Of a stretch of DNA of 64,000 bases, positions 8,349 through 21,880 are shown piece after piece; position 1 is the stretch's first letter, and each line of letters starts with the position of its first letter. The translations under genes and the position numbers were made by a program. The notes below the pieces were generated by a model. It was not told where the DNA came from and did no database searches. It saw only the letters and a program-made list of their open reading frames with translations. Where the stretch lies: positions 81,663,995 through 81,727,994 of the forward strand of contig OV050031.1 in NCBI GenBank assembly GCA_920105625.2, written 5' to 3'. Source of the stretch: Clusia tigrina (lineage: Eukaryota > Arthropoda > Insecta > Diptera > Clusiidae).

Positions 8349-9719
8349 AAATGACTTTTTATTAAAAGAAAAGAACCCCTCGTTTAGGCTTCTTAAACAG
8401 AAGCTCTCATACAGGCATAGAAAAGGCAGCAGACTTCCACAATCGACAGCGGCAGCGACTGAGACGTCTACAGAGACGCCGATTGAGACGCCGACTGAGG
8501 TAGATTGGGGTAGAGAAGGCTGCAGACTCCCCCCCCCAATCGACAGCGGCAGCAACTGAGACGCAGATTGAGGCACATAGGGATAGATATATGCATAGAG
8601 AAGGCAGCAGACCCCCCAATCGACTGCGGCAGCGACTGAGACGCCTACAGAGATGCTGACAGAGGGTGCGGCGCCGACTGAGGCAGATAGGGGTAGATAT
8701 AGGCATAGAGAAGGCAGCAGACCCCCCAATCGACAGCGGCATCGACTGAGACGCCTACAGATACGATGACAGAGGCTGCGACGCCGACTGAGACGCCGAC
8801 TGAGGCAGATAGGGGTGGATATAGGCATAGAGAAACCAGAAAACTCCTCAATCGACCGTGGCAGTGACTGAGACGCCTACAGAGATGCTGACAGAGGCTG
8901 CGACGCCGACTGAGGCAGAAAGGGGTAGATATAGCCATAGAGAAGGCAGCAGACCCCAAAATCGAATGCGGCAGCGACTGAGACGCCTATGGAGATGCTG
9001 ACAGAGGCTGCGACGCCGACTAAGACGCCGACTGAGGCAGATAGGGGTAGATATTGGCATAGAGAAAGTAGCAGACCCCCAATTGACAGCGGCAGCGACT
9101 GAGATACCTACAGAGACGCTGACAGAGGCTGCGACGCCGACTGAGACGCCGACTGAGGCAGATAGGGGTAGATATTGGCATAGAGAAAGTAGCAGACCCC
9201 CAATCGACAGCGGCAGCGACTGAGATACCTACAGATACACTGACAGAGGCTGCGACGCCGACTGAGACGCCGACTCAGGCAGATAGGGGTAGATATATGC
9301 ATAGAGAAGGCAGCAGACCCCCCAATCGACAGCGGCAGCGACTGAGACGCCTACAGAAACACTGACAGGGGCTGCGACGCCGACTGAGGCAGATAGGGGT
9401 AGGTAAAGGCATAGAGAAGGCAGCAGACCCCCCAATCGACAGAGGCAACGACTAAGACGCCCACAGAGACGCTGACAGAGGCTGCGACACCGACTGAGAA
9501 GTAGACTGAGGCAGATAGGGGTAGATATTGGTATAGAGAAGGCGGCAGACCCCCCAATCGCCAGCGGCAGCGACTGAGACGCCTAAAGAGACGCTGACAA
9601 AGGCTGCAACGCCGACTGAGGCTGATAGGGGTCGATATAGGCATACAGAATGCAGCAGACCCCCCAATCGACTGCAGCAGCGACTGAGACGCCTACAGAA
9701 ACACTGACAGGGGCTGCGA

Positions 9720-10350
9720 CGCCGACTGCGGTAGATAGGGGTAGATATAGGCATAGAGAATGCAGCAGACCCCCCAATCGACAGCGGCAGCGCCTGAGAC
9801 GCCTACAGAGACGCTGACAGAGGCTGCGACGCCAACTGAGACGCCGACTGAGGCAGATAGGGGTAGATATTGGCATAGAGAATGTAGCAGACCCCCAATC
9901 GACAGCGGCAGCGACTGAGATACCTACAGATACACTGACAGAGGCTGCGACGCCGACTGAGACGCCGACTAAGGCAGATAGGGGTAGATATATGCATAGA
10001 GAAGGCAACAGACCCCCCAATCGACAGCGGCAGCGACTGAGACGCCTACAGAAACACTGACAGGGGCTGCGACGCCGACTGAGGCAGATAGGGGTAGGTA
10101 AAGGCATAGAGAAGGCAGCAGACCCCCCAATCGACTGAGGCAACGACTGAGACGCCCACAGAGACGCCAACAGAGGCTGCGACGCCGACTGAGACGCCCA
10201 CTGACGCAGATTGTTGTATATCCTGGCATAGAGAAGGCAGCAAACCCCCCAATCGACAGCGGCAGCGAGTGAGACGCCTATAGAGATGCTGACAGAGGCT
10301 GCGACGCCGACTAAGACGCCGACTGATTCAGATAGGGGTAGATATTGGCA
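9720..10350 (+). repeat. Satellite sub-block duplicated at 11450-12080 (offset 1729 bp)
   Basis: A run of about five monomers that reappears 1729 bp downstream with the same rare variants in the same order, including a monomer with TGACGCAGATTGTTG and one with GACTGATTCAGATAG. The copies diverge again at both ends. Confidence 0.8.
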
Positions 10351-11449
10351 TAGAGAAAGTAGCAGACCCCCAATCGACAGCGGCAGCGACTGAGATACCT
10401 ACAGAGACGCTGACAGAGGCTGCGACGCCGACTGAGACGCCGACTGAGGCAGATAGGGGTAGATAATGGCATAGAGAAGGCAGCAGAGCCACCAATCGAC
10501 AGCGGCAGCGCCTGAGACGCCTCTAGAGACGCTGACAGATGCGGCGACGCAGACTGAGACGCCGACTGAGGCAGATAGGGGTAGATACTGGCATAGAGAA
10601 GGCAGCAGAGCCACCAATCGACAGCGGCAGCGACTGAGACGCCTACAGAGACGCTGACAGAAGCTGCGACGCTGACAGAGACGCCGACTGAGGCAGATAG
10701 GGGTAGATACTGGCATAGAGAAGGCAGCAGAGCCACCAATCGACAGCGGCACCGCCTGAGACGCCTGTAGAGACGCTGACAGATGCGGCGACGCAGACTG
10801 AGACGCCGACTGAGAAAAAAAAGGTATATATTGGCATAGAGAAGGCAGAACACCCCCAAACGACAGCGGCAACGACTGAGACGCCTACAGAGATTCTGAC
10901 AGAGGCTGTTGCGCCGACTGATGCAGATAGGGTTAGATATAGGCATAGAGAAGGCAGCAGACCCCCCCCCCAATCGACAGCGGCAGCGAATGAGACGCCT
11001 ACAGAAATGCTGACAGAGGCTGCGACGCCGACTGAATCGCCGATTGACACGCCGACTGAGGTAGATTGGGGTAGAGAAGGCTGCAGACTCCCCCCAATCG
11101 ACAGCGGTAGCAACTGAGACGCAGACTGAGGCACATAGGGGTAGATATAGGCATAGAGAAGGCAGCAGACCCCCCAATCGACTGCGGCAGCGACTGAGAC
11201 GCCTACAGAGATGCTGACAGAGGGTGCAGCACCGACTGAGGCAGATAGGGGTAGATATAGGCATACAGAATGCAGCAGACCCCCCAATCGACTGCAGCAG
11301 AGACTGAGACGTCTACAGAGATGCTGACAGTGGCTGCGACGCCCACTGAGGCAGATAGGGGTAGATACTGGCATAGCGAAGGCAGCGGACCCCCAATCGA
11401 CTGCAGCAGCGACTGAGACGTCTACAGAAACGCTGACAGGGGCTGCGAC

Positions 11450-12080
11450 GCCGACTGAGGTAGATAGGGGTAGATATAGGCATAGAGAATGCAGCAGACC
11501 CCCCAATCGACAGCGGCAGCGCCTGAGACGCCTACAGAGACGCTGACAGAGGCTGCGACGCCAACTGAGACGCCGACTGAGGCAGATACGGGTAGATATT
11601 GGCATAGAGAAAGTAGCAGACCCCCAATCGACAGCGGCAGCGACTGAGATACCTACAGATACACTGACAGAGGCTGCGACGCCGACTGAGACGCCGACTC
11701 AGGCAGATAGGGGTAGATATATGCATAGAGAAGGCAGCAGACCCCCCAATCGACAGCGGCAGCGACTGAGACGCCTACAGAAACACTGACAGGGACTGCG
11801 ACGCCGACTGAGGCAGATAGGGGTAGGTAAAGGCATAGAGAAGGCAGCAGACCCCCCAATCGACAGAGGCAACGACTGAGACGCCCACAGAGACGCCAAC
11901 AGAGGCTGCGACGCCGACTGAGACGCCCACTGACGCAGATTGTTGTATATCCTGGCATAGAGAAGGCAGCAAACCCCCCAATCGACAGCGGCAGCGAGTG
12001 AGACGCCTATAGAGATGCTGACAGAGGCTGCGACGCCGACTAAGACGCCGACTGATTCAGATAGGGGTAGATATTGGCAT
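11450..12080 (+). repeat. Second copy of the 9720-10350 satellite sub-block
   Basis: Shares the ordered variants of the first copy at a constant offset of 1729 bp. On the right it passes into a GAGCCACC-type monomer, whereas the first copy continues with an AAAGTAGCAG-type monomer. Confidence 0.8.
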
Positions 12081-13699
12081 AGAGAAGGCAGCAGAGCCAC
12101 CAATCGACAGCGGCAGCGACTGAGACGCCTACAGAGACGCTGACAGAAGCTGCGACGCTGACAGAGACGCCGACTGAGGCAGATAGGGGTAGATATAGGC
12201 ATAGAGAAGGCAGCAGACCCCCCAATCGACTGCGGCAGCGACTGAGACGCCTACAGAGATGCTGACAGAGGGTGCGGCACCGACTGAGGCAGATAGGGGT
12301 AGATATAGGCATAGAGAAGGCAGCAGACCCCCCAATCGACAGCGGCAGCAACTGAGACACCTACAGAGACGCCAACAGAGGCTGCGCCGCCGACTGAGAC
12401 GCCCACTGACGCAGATTGGGGTATATCCTGGCATAGAGAAGGCAGCAGACCCCCTAATCGACAGCGGCAGCGAGTGAGACGTCTATAGAGATGCTGACAG
12501 AGGCTGCGACGCCGACTAAGACGCCGACTGAGGCAGATAGGGGTAGATATTGGCATAGAGAAAGTAGCAGTCCCCCAATCGACAGCGGTAGCGACTGAGA
12601 TACCTACAGAGACGCTGACAGAGGCTGCGACGCCTACTGAGACGCCGACTGAGGCAGATAGGGGTAGATATTGGCATAGAGAAAGTAGCAGACCCCCAAT
12701 CGACAGCGGCAGCGACTGAGATACCTACAGATACACTGACAGAGGCTGCGACGCCGACTGAGACGCCGACTCAGGCAGATAGGGGTAGATATATGCATAG
12801 AGAAGGCAGCAGACCCCCCAATCGACAGCGGCAGCGACTGAGACGGCTACGGAAACACTGACAGTGGCTGCGACGCCGACTGAGGCAGATAGGGGTAGGT
12901 AAAGGCATAGAGAAGGCAGCAGACCCCCCAATCGACAGCGGCAACGACTAAGACGCCCACAGAGACGCTGACATTGGCTGCGACGCCGCCTGAGACGCCC
13001 ACTGAGGCAGATAGGGGTAGATAGTGGCACAGAGAAGGCTGCAGAGCCACCAATCGACAGCGGCAGCGCCTGAGACGCCTCTAGAGACGCTGACAGATGC
13101 GGCGACGCAGACTGAGACGCCGACTGAGGCAGATAGGGGTATATATTGGCATAGAGAAGGCAGAACAACCCCCAAACGACAGCGGCAACGACTGAGACGG
13201 CTACAGAGATTCTGACAGAGGCTGGGGCGCCGACTGAGGCAGATTGGGTTAGATATAGGCATAGAGAAGGCAGCAGTCCCCCCCAATCGACAGCGGCAGC
13301 GAATGAGAAGCCTACAGAAACGCTGACAGAGGCTGCAACGCCGACTGAAACGCCGATTGACAAGCCGACTCAGGCAGATATTGGTATATATAGGCATATA
13401 GAAGGCACCAGACCCCCCAATCGACAGCGGCAGCGACTGAGACGCCTACAGAGACGCCGATTGAGATGCCGACTGAGCAAGATAAGGGTAGATATAGGCA
13501 TAGAGAAGGCAGCAGACCCCCCAGTCGAAAGCGGCAGCGACTGCGACGCCTACAGAGAAGCTGACAGAGGCTGCGACGCCGACTGAGACAGAAAGGGGTA
13601 GATAAGGGCATAGAGAAGGCAGCAGACCCCCCCAATCGACAGCGGCAACGACTGAGACGCCCACAGAGGCTGCGACGCCGACTGAGACGCCCACTGATG

Positions 13700-14560
13700 C
13701 AATTTGGGGTAGATACTGGCATAGAGAAGGCAGCAGAACCCCCCAATCGACAGCGCCAGCGACTGAGACGTCTACAGATACGCTGACAGAGGCTGCGACG
13801 CCGACTGAGGTAGATAGGGGTAGACATAGGCATAGAGAAGCCAGCAGACCCCCCCACTGAGACGCCTACAGAAACGCTGACAGAGGCTGCGATGCCGACT
13901 GAGGCGGATAGGGGTAGATATAGGCATAGAGAAGGCAGCAGACCTCTCAATCGACAGCGGCAACGACAGAGACGCCTACAGAGACCACGACAAAGGCTGC
14001 GACGCCGACTGAAACGCCGATTGACACGCCGACTGAGGTAGATAGGGGTAGATATAGGCATAGAGAATGCAGCAGACCCCCCAATCGACAGCGGCAGCGC
14101 CTGAGACGCCTACAGAGACGCTAATAGAGGCTGCGACGCCGACTGAGACGCCGACTGAGACAGAAAGGGGTAGATAAGGGCATAGAGAAGGCAGCAGACC
14201 CCCCAATCGACAGCGGCAACGATTGAGACGCGCACAGAGGCTGCGACGCCGACTGAGACGCCCACTGACGCAATTTGGGGTAGATACTGGCATAGAGAAG
14301 GCAGCAGACCCCCCAATCGACAGCGGCAGCGAGTGAGACGCCTACAGAGACGCTGACAGAGGCTACGACGCCGATTGAGGCAGATAGGGGTAGATATAGG
14401 CACAGAGAAGGCAGCAGACCGCCCAATCGACAGCGGCAGCGACTGACACGCCTACAGAGACGCTGACAGAAGCTGCCACGCCGACTGAGATGCCGACTGA
14501 GGCATATAGGGGTAGATATAGGCATAGAAAAGGCAGCAGACCTCCACAATCGACAGCGGC
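13700..14560 (+). repeat. Satellite sub-block duplicated at 22500-23360 (offset 8798 bp)
   Basis: The two stretches share a rare broken monomer in which the C run joins ACTGAGACGCC directly (about 13856 and 22654), losing the usual AATCGACAGCGGCAGCG. Minus-strand translations of 13772-13963, 13976-14293 and 14110-14403 reappear at an exact 8798-bp offset. A shared rare junction is strong evidence of duplication rather than convergence. Confidence 0.85.
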
Positions 14561-15100
14561 AGTGACAGAGACGTCTACAGAGACGCCGATTGAGGTAGAT
14601 TGGGGTAGAGAAGGCTGCAGACTCCCCCCAATCGACTGCGGCAGCGACTGAGACGCAGACTGAGGCACATAGGGGTAGATATAGGCATAGAGAAGGCAGC
14701 AGACCCCCCAATCGACAGCGGCAGCAACTGAGATACCTACAGAGACGCTGACAGAGGCTGCGACGACGACTGAGACGGCGACTGAGGCAGATAGGGGTAG
14801 ATATACGCATAGAGAAGGTAGCAGACCCCCCAATTGACAGCGGCAGCGACTGAGACGCCTGCAGAGACGCTGACAGAGGCTGCGATGCCAAATGAGCAGC
14901 CGACTGGGGCAGATAGGGGTAGATATAGGCACAGAGAAGGCAGCAGACCGCCAATCGACAGCGGCAGCAACTGACACGTCTACAGAGATACCAATTGAGA
15001 CGCAGATTGAGGTAGATAGGGGTAGATATAGGTATAGAGAAGGAAGCATTACCCCCAATCGACAGCGGCAACGACTGAGACTCCTACAGAGACGTTGACA
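14400..15100 (+). repeat. Satellite sub-block duplicated at 17730-18430 (offset 3329 bp)
   Basis: Contains the short landmark monomer (GGTAGATTGGGGTAGAGAAG) followed by a very short monomer, then a monomer with ATGCCAAATGAGCAGCC and one with AGGAAGCATTACCC. All recur in order 3329 bp downstream, and the match ends sharply just after 15100/18430. Confidence 0.85.
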
Positions 15101-17729
15101 GAGGCTGCGACGCCGACTGAGACGCCGACTGAGGCAGATAGGGGTAGATATAGGTATAGAGAAGGCAGCAGACCCCCAATCGACTGCAGCAGCGACTGAG
15201 ACGTCTACAGATACGCTGACAGGGGCTGCGACGCCGACTGAGGTAGATAGGGGTAGATATAGGCATAGAGAAATCAGCAGACCCCGCCAATCGACAGCGG
15301 CATCGACTGAGACGCCTACAGAAAAGCTGACAGAGGCTGCGATGCCGACTGAGGCGGGTAGGGGTAGATATAGGCATAGAGAAGGCAGCAGACCACTCAA
15401 TCGACAGCGGCAACGACAGAGACGCCTACAGAGACTATGACAGAGGCTGCGACGCCGATTGAAACGCCGATTGACACGCCGACTGAGGTAGATAGGGGTA
15501 GATATAGGCATAGAGAATGCAGCAGACCCCCCAATCGACAGCGGCAGCGCCTGAGACGCCTACAGAGAAGCTGACAGAGGCTGCGACGCCGACTGAGACA
15601 GAAAGGGGTAGATAAGGGCATAGAGAAGGCAGCAGACCCCCCAATCGACAGCGGCAACGACTGAGACGCCCACAGAGGCTGCGACGCCGACTGAGACGCC
15701 CACTGATGCAATTTGGGGTAGATACTGGCATAGAGAAGGCAGCAGACCCCCCCAATCGACAGCGGCAGCGAGTGAGACGTCTACAGAGACGCTGTTAGAG
15801 GCTACGACGCCGACTGAGGCAGATAGGGGTAGATACTGCCATAGAGAAGGCAGCAGGCCCCCAATCGACAGCGGCAGCGCCTGAGACGCCTATAGAGACG
15901 CTGACAGAGGCTGCGACGCCGACTAAGACGCCGGCTGAAGTTGATAGGGGTGGATATAGGCATAGAGAAAGCAGCAGTCTTCCCAATCGACAGCGGCAGC
16001 GAATGAGACGCCTACAGAGACGCTGACGGAGGCTGCGACGCCGACTGAGGCAGATAGGGTTAGATATAGGCATAGAGAAGGCAGCAGGCCCCCCAATCGA
16101 CAGCGGCAGCGACTGAGACGCAGACTGAGGCACATAGGGGTAGATATAGGCAGAGAAAATGCAGCAGACCCCCAATCGACTGCGGCAGCGACTGAGACGC
16201 CTCCAGAGATGCTGACAGACGGTGCGGCTCCGACTGAAGCAGATAGGGGAAGATGTAGGCATAGAGAAGGCAGCAGACTCACCAAACGACAGCGGCAGCA
16301 ACTGAGACACCTACAGAGACGCTGACAGAGGCTGCGACGACGACTGAGACGCCGACTCAGGCAGATAGGGGTAGATATATGCATAGAGAAGGCAGCAGAC
16401 CCCCCCAATCGACAGCGGCAGCAACTGAGACGCCTACAGAAACACTGACAGGGCTGCGACGCCGAATGAGGCAGATAGGGGTAGATATAGGCATAGAGAA
16501 GTCAGCAGATCCCCCAGTCGACAGCGGCATCCACTGAGACGCCTACAGAAACGCAGACAGAGGCTGCGACGCCGACTGAGGCGGATAGGGGTAAATATAG
16601 GCATAGAGAAGGCAGCAGGCCCCCAATCGACTGCAGCAGCGACTGAGACGTGTACAGAAATGCTGACAGGGGCTGCGACGCCGACTGAGGTAGATATGGG
16701 TAGATATAGGCATAGAGAATCCAGCAGACTCCCCAATCGACAGCTGCAGCGCCTGAGACGCCTACAGAGACGCTGACAGAGGCTGCGACGCCAACTGAGA
16801 CGCCGACTGAGGCAGAAAAGGGTAGATAAGGGCATAGAGAAGGCAGCAGTCCCCCAATCGACAGCGGCAGCGAGTGAGACGCCTATAGAATCGCTGACAG
16901 AGGCTGCGACGCCGACTGAGGCAGATAGGGTTAGATATAGGCATAGAGAAGGCAGCAGGCCCCCCCCCCCAATCGACAGCGGAAGCAACTGAGACTCCTA
17001 CAGAGACGCTGACAGAGGCTGCGACGCCGACTGAGGCAGATAGGGGTAGATATAGCGGCAACGACAGCGGCAACGACTGAGACGGCTACAGAGATTCTGA
17101 CAGAGGCTGGGGCGCCGACTGAGGCAGATTGGGTTAGATATAGGCATAGAGAAGGCAGCAGACCCCCCCAATCCACAGCGGCAGCGAATGAGAAGCCTAC
17201 AGAAACGCTGACAGAGGCTGCGACGCCGACTGAAACGCCGATTGACAAGCCGACTCAGGCAGATATTGGTATATATAGGCATATAGAAGGCAGCAGACCC
17301 CCCAATCGACAGCGGCAGCGACTGAGACGCCTACAGAGACGCCGATTGAGACGCCGACTGAGCAAGATAAGGGTAGATATAGGCATAGAGAAGGCAGCAG
17401 ACCCCCCAGTCGAAAGCGGCAGCGACTGCGACGCCTACAGAAACGCTGACAGAGGCTACGACGCTGACTGAGACGGCGACACAGGCAGATAGGGGTAGAT
17501 ATAGGAATAGAGAAGGCAGCAGACCCCCCAATCGACTGCGGCAGCGACTGAGACGCCTACAGAGATGCTGACAGGGGCTGCGGCGCCGACTGAGGCAGAT
17601 AGGGTTAGATATACGCATAGAGAAGGCAGCAGGTCCCCCCCCCCAATCGACAGCGGCAGCGACTCAGACTCCTACAGAGACGCTGACAGAGGCTGCGACG
17701 CCGACTGAGGCAGATAGGGGTAGATATAG

Positions 17730-18430
17730 GCACAGAGATGGCAGCAGACCGCCCAATGACAGCGGCAGCGACTGACACGCCTACAGAGACCTTGACAGAA
17801 GCTGCCACGCCGACTGAGATGCCGACTGAGGCAGATAGGGGTAGATATAGGCATAGAAAAGGCAGCAGACCTCCACAATCGACAGCGGCAGTGACAGAGA
17901 CGTCTACAGAGACGCCGATTGAGGTAGATTGGGGTAGAGAAGGCTGCAGACTCCCCCCAATCGACAGCGGCAGCGACTGAGACGCAGACTGAGGCACATA
18001 GGGGTAGATATAGGCATAGAGAAGGCAGCAGACCCCCCAATCGACAGCGGCAGCAACTGAGACACCTACAGAGACGCTGACAGAGGCTGCGACGACGACT
18101 GAGACGGCGACTGAGGCAGATAGGGGTAGATATACGCATAGAGAAGGTAGCAGACCCCCCAATTGACAGCGGCAGCGACTGAGACGCCTGCAGAGACGCT
18201 GAGAGAGGCTGCGATGCCAAATGAGCAGCCGACTTGGGCAGATAGGGGTAGATATAGGCACAGAGAAGGCAGCAGACCGCCAATCGACAGCGGCAGCAAC
18301 TGACACGTCTACAGAGATGCCAATTGAGACGCAGATTGAGGTAGATAGGGGTAGATATAGGTATAGAGAAGGAAGCATTACCCTTAATCGACAGCGGCAA
18401 CGACTGAGACTCCTACAGAGACGTTGACAG
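17730..18430 (+). repeat. Second copy of the 14400-15100 satellite sub-block
   Basis: Same ordered variants as the first copy with few substitutions. It is followed by a different monomer type (TATTGGCATAGAGAAAGTAG), marking the duplication edge. Confidence 0.85.
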
Positions 18431-20159
18431 AGGCTGCGACTCCGACTGAGACGCCGACTGAGGCAGATAGGGGTAGATATTGGCATAGAGAAAGTAGCAG
18501 ACCCCCAATCGACAGCGGCAGCAACTGAGACACCTACAGAGACGCTGACAGAGGCTGCCACGACGACTGAGACGCCGACTCAGGCAGATTGGGGTAGATA
18601 TATGCATAGAGAAGGCAGCAGACCCCCCAATCGACAGCGGCAGCGACTGAGACGCCTACAGAAACACTGACAGGGCTGCGACGCCGAATGAGGCAGATAG
18701 GGGTAGATATAGGCGTAGAGAAGTCAGCAGATCCCCCAGTCGACAGCGGCATCCACTGAGACGCCTACAGAAACGCAGACAGAGGCTGCGACGCCGACTG
18801 AGGCGGATAGGGGTAAATATAGGCATAGAGAAGGCAGCAGACCCCCAATCGACTGCAGCAGCGACTGACACGTCTACAGAAATGCTGACAGGGGCTGCGA
18901 CGCCGACTGAGGTAGATATGGGTAGATATAGGCATAGAGAATGCAGCAGACCCCCCAATCGACAGCTGCAGCGCCTGAGACGCTTACAGAGACGCTGACA
19001 GAGGCTGCGACGCCAACTGAGACGCCGACTGAGGCAGAAAGGGGTAGATAAGGGCATAGAGAAGGCAGCAGACCCCCAATCGACAGCGGCAGCGAGTGAG
19101 ACGCCTATAGAAACGCTGACAGAGGCTGCGACGCCGACTGAGGTAGATAGGGTTAGATATAGGCATAGAGAAGGCAGCAGGCCCCCCCCCAATCGACAGC
19201 GGAAGCAACTGAGACTCCTACAGAGACGCTGACAGAGGCTGCGACGCCGACTGAGGCAGATATTGGTAGATATATGCACAGAGATGGCAGCAGACCCCCC
19301 CAATCGACAGCGGCAGCAACTGAGACACCTACAGAGACGCCAACAGAGGCTGCGCCGCCGACTGAGACGCCCACTGACGCAGATTGGGGTATATCCTGGC
19401 ATAGAGAAGGCAGCAAACCCCCTAATCGCCAGCGGCAGCGAGTGAGACGTCTATAGAGATGCTGACAGAGGCTGCGACGCCGACTAAGATCCCGACTGAG
19501 GCAGATAGGGGTAGATATTGGCATAGATAAAGTAGCAGACCCCCAATCGACAGCGGCAGCGACTGATATACGTACAGAGACGCTGACAGAGGGTGCGACG
19601 CCTACTGAGACGCCGACTGAGGCAGATAGGGGTAGATATTGGCATAGAGAAAGTAGCAGACCCCCAATCGACAGCGGCAGCGACTGAGATACCTACAAAT
19701 ACACTGACAGAGGCTGCGACGCCGACTGAGACGCCGACACAGGCAGATAGGGGTAGATATATGCATAGAGAAGGCAGCAGACCCCCCAATCGACAGCGGC
19801 AACGACTAAGACGCCCACAGAGACGCTGACATTGGCTGCGACGCCGCCTGAGACGCCCACTGAGGCAGATAGGGGTAGATACTGGCACAGAGAAGGCAGC
19901 AGAGCCACCAATCGACAGCGGCAGCGCCTGAGACGCCTCTAGAGACGCTGACAGATGCGGCGACGCAGACTGAGACGCCGACTGAGGTAGATAGGGATAT
20001 ATATTGGCATAGAGAAGGCAGAACACCCCCCAAACGACAGCGGCAACGACTGAGACGCCTACAGATTTCTGACAGAGGCTGGGGCGCCGACTGAGGCAGA
20101 TTGGGTTAGATATAGGCATAGAGAAGGCAGCAGACCCCCCCAATCGACAGCGGCAGCGA

Positions 20160-21880
20160 GTGAGACGTCTATAGAGATGCTGACAGAGGCTGCGACGCCG
20201 ACTGAAACGCCGATTGACACGCCGACTGAGGTAGATAGGGGTAGATATAGGCATAGAGAATGCAGCAGACCCCCCAATCGACAGCGGCAGCGCCTGAGAC
20301 GCCTACAGAGACGCTAACAGAGGCTGCGACGCCGACTGAGACGCCGACTGAGACAGAAAGGGGTAGATAAGGGCATAGAGAAGGCAGCAGACCCCCCAAT
20401 CGACAGCGGCAACGACTGAGACGCGCACAGAGGCTGCGACGCCGACTGAGACGCCCACTGACGCAATTTGGGGTAGATACTGGCATAGAGAAGGCAGCAG
20501 ACCCCCCAATCGACAGCGGCAGCGAGTGAGACGCCTACAGAGACGCTGACAGAGGCTACGACGCCGACTGATGCAGATAGGGGTAGATATAGGCACAGAG
20601 AAGGCAGCAGACCGCCCAATCGACAGCGGCAGCGACTGACACGCCTACAGAGACGCTGACAGAGGCTACGACGCCGACTGAGGCAGATAGGGGTAGATAC
20701 TGGCATAGAGAAGGCAGCAGGCCCCCAATCGACAGCGGCAGCGCCTGAGACGCCTATAGAGACGCTGACAGAGGCTGCGACGCCGACTAAGACGCCGACT
20801 GAAGGCGTATAGGGGTAGATATAGGCATAGAGAAGGCAGCAGTCCTCCCAATCTACAGCGGCAGCGACTGAGACGCCTACAGAGACGCTGACAGAGGCTG
20901 CGACGCCGACTGAGGCAGATAGGGTTAGATATAGGCATAGAGAAGGCAGCAGACCCCTCCCCCCAATCGACAGCGGCAGTAAATGAGACGCCTACAGAGA
21001 CGCTGACGGAGGCTGCGACGCCGACTGAGGCAGATAGGGTTGGATATAGGCACAGAGAAGGCAGCAGACCGCCCAATCGACAGCGGCAGCGACTGACACG
21101 CCTACAGAGACGCTGACAGAAGCTGCCACGCCGACTGAGACGCCGACTGAGTCAGATAGGGTTAGATATAGGCATAGAGAAGGCAGCAGACTTCCACAAT
21201 CGGCAGCGGCAGGGTCTGAGACGTCTACAGAGACGCCGATTGAGAAGCCGACTGAGGTAGATTGGGGTAGAAAAGGCAGCAGACAAAATCGACTGCGGCA
21301 GCGACTGAGACTCCTACAGAGATGCTGACAGAGGGTGCGGCGCCGACTGAGGCAGATAGGGGTAGATATAGGCATAGAGAGGGCAGCAGACCCCCCAATC
21401 GACAGCGGCAGCAACTGAGACACCTACAGAGACGCTAACAGAGGCTGCGACGACGACTGAGACGCCGACTGAGGCAGATAGGGGTAGATATAGGCATAAA
21501 GAAGGTAGCAGACCCCCCAATTGACAGCGGCAGCGACTGAGACGCCTACAGAGACGCTGACAGAGGCTGCGATGCCAAATGAGCCGCCGACTGGGGCAGA
21601 TAGGGGTAGATATAGGCACAGAGAAGGTCGCAGACCGCCAATCGACAGCGGCAGCAACGACACGTCTATAGAGATGCCAATTGAGACGCAGACTGAGGTA
21701 GATAGGGGTAGATATAGGTATAGAGAAGGAAGCAGAACCCCCAATCGACAGCGGCAACGACTGAGACTCCTACAGAGACGCTGACAGAGGTCGCGACGCC
21801 GACTGAGGTAGATAGGGGTAGATATAGGCATAGAGAAGGCAGCAGACCCCCCCAATCGACAGCGGCAACGACTGAGACGC
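20160..21880 (+). repeat. Satellite sub-block duplicated at 22770-24480 (offset about 2600 bp)
   Basis: About 1.7 kb recur with offset 2605 bp at the left (20169-20596 against 22774-23201) and 2600 bp at the right (21521-21784 against 24121-24384). Both contain the odd monomer with CAGACAAAATCGACTG and the CAATCGGCAGCGGCAGGG variant. Confidence 0.85.

Larger units (their letters stand above)
6331..8413 (+). mobile_element. BEL/Pao retrotransposon, copy B, 5' part missing from this side of the nested insertion
   Basis: The 3' third of a second copy of the same family in plus orientation. It starts at the base corresponding to plus-strand position 1745 of copy A, inside pol shortly before the integrase zinc domain, and runs through integrase, the polypurine tract (7816-7826) and an intact 3' LTR (7827-8413). 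Its internal region is 1496 bp against 1467 bp in A; the difference is exactly the 29 bp deleted in A. Its first bases touch the outer terminus of A's 5' LTR, so the missing 5' part probably lies left of A, outside the window. The 3' LTR abuts satellite at 8414. Confidence 0.9.
7827..8413 (+). repeat. 3' LTR of BEL copy B (complete, 587 bp)
   Basis: Begins TGTTTGGGAG and ends CTCATACA, with TGT...ACA termini. It is colinear with the copy A LTRs. The next bases, GGCATAGA, are the satellite monomer interrupted after its GATATA stretch, so the LTR end is a clean insertion edge in satellite DNA. An 8-bp inverted repeat (TGTTTGGG and CCCAAACA, separated by 10 bases) occupies the first 26 bp. Confidence 0.95.
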
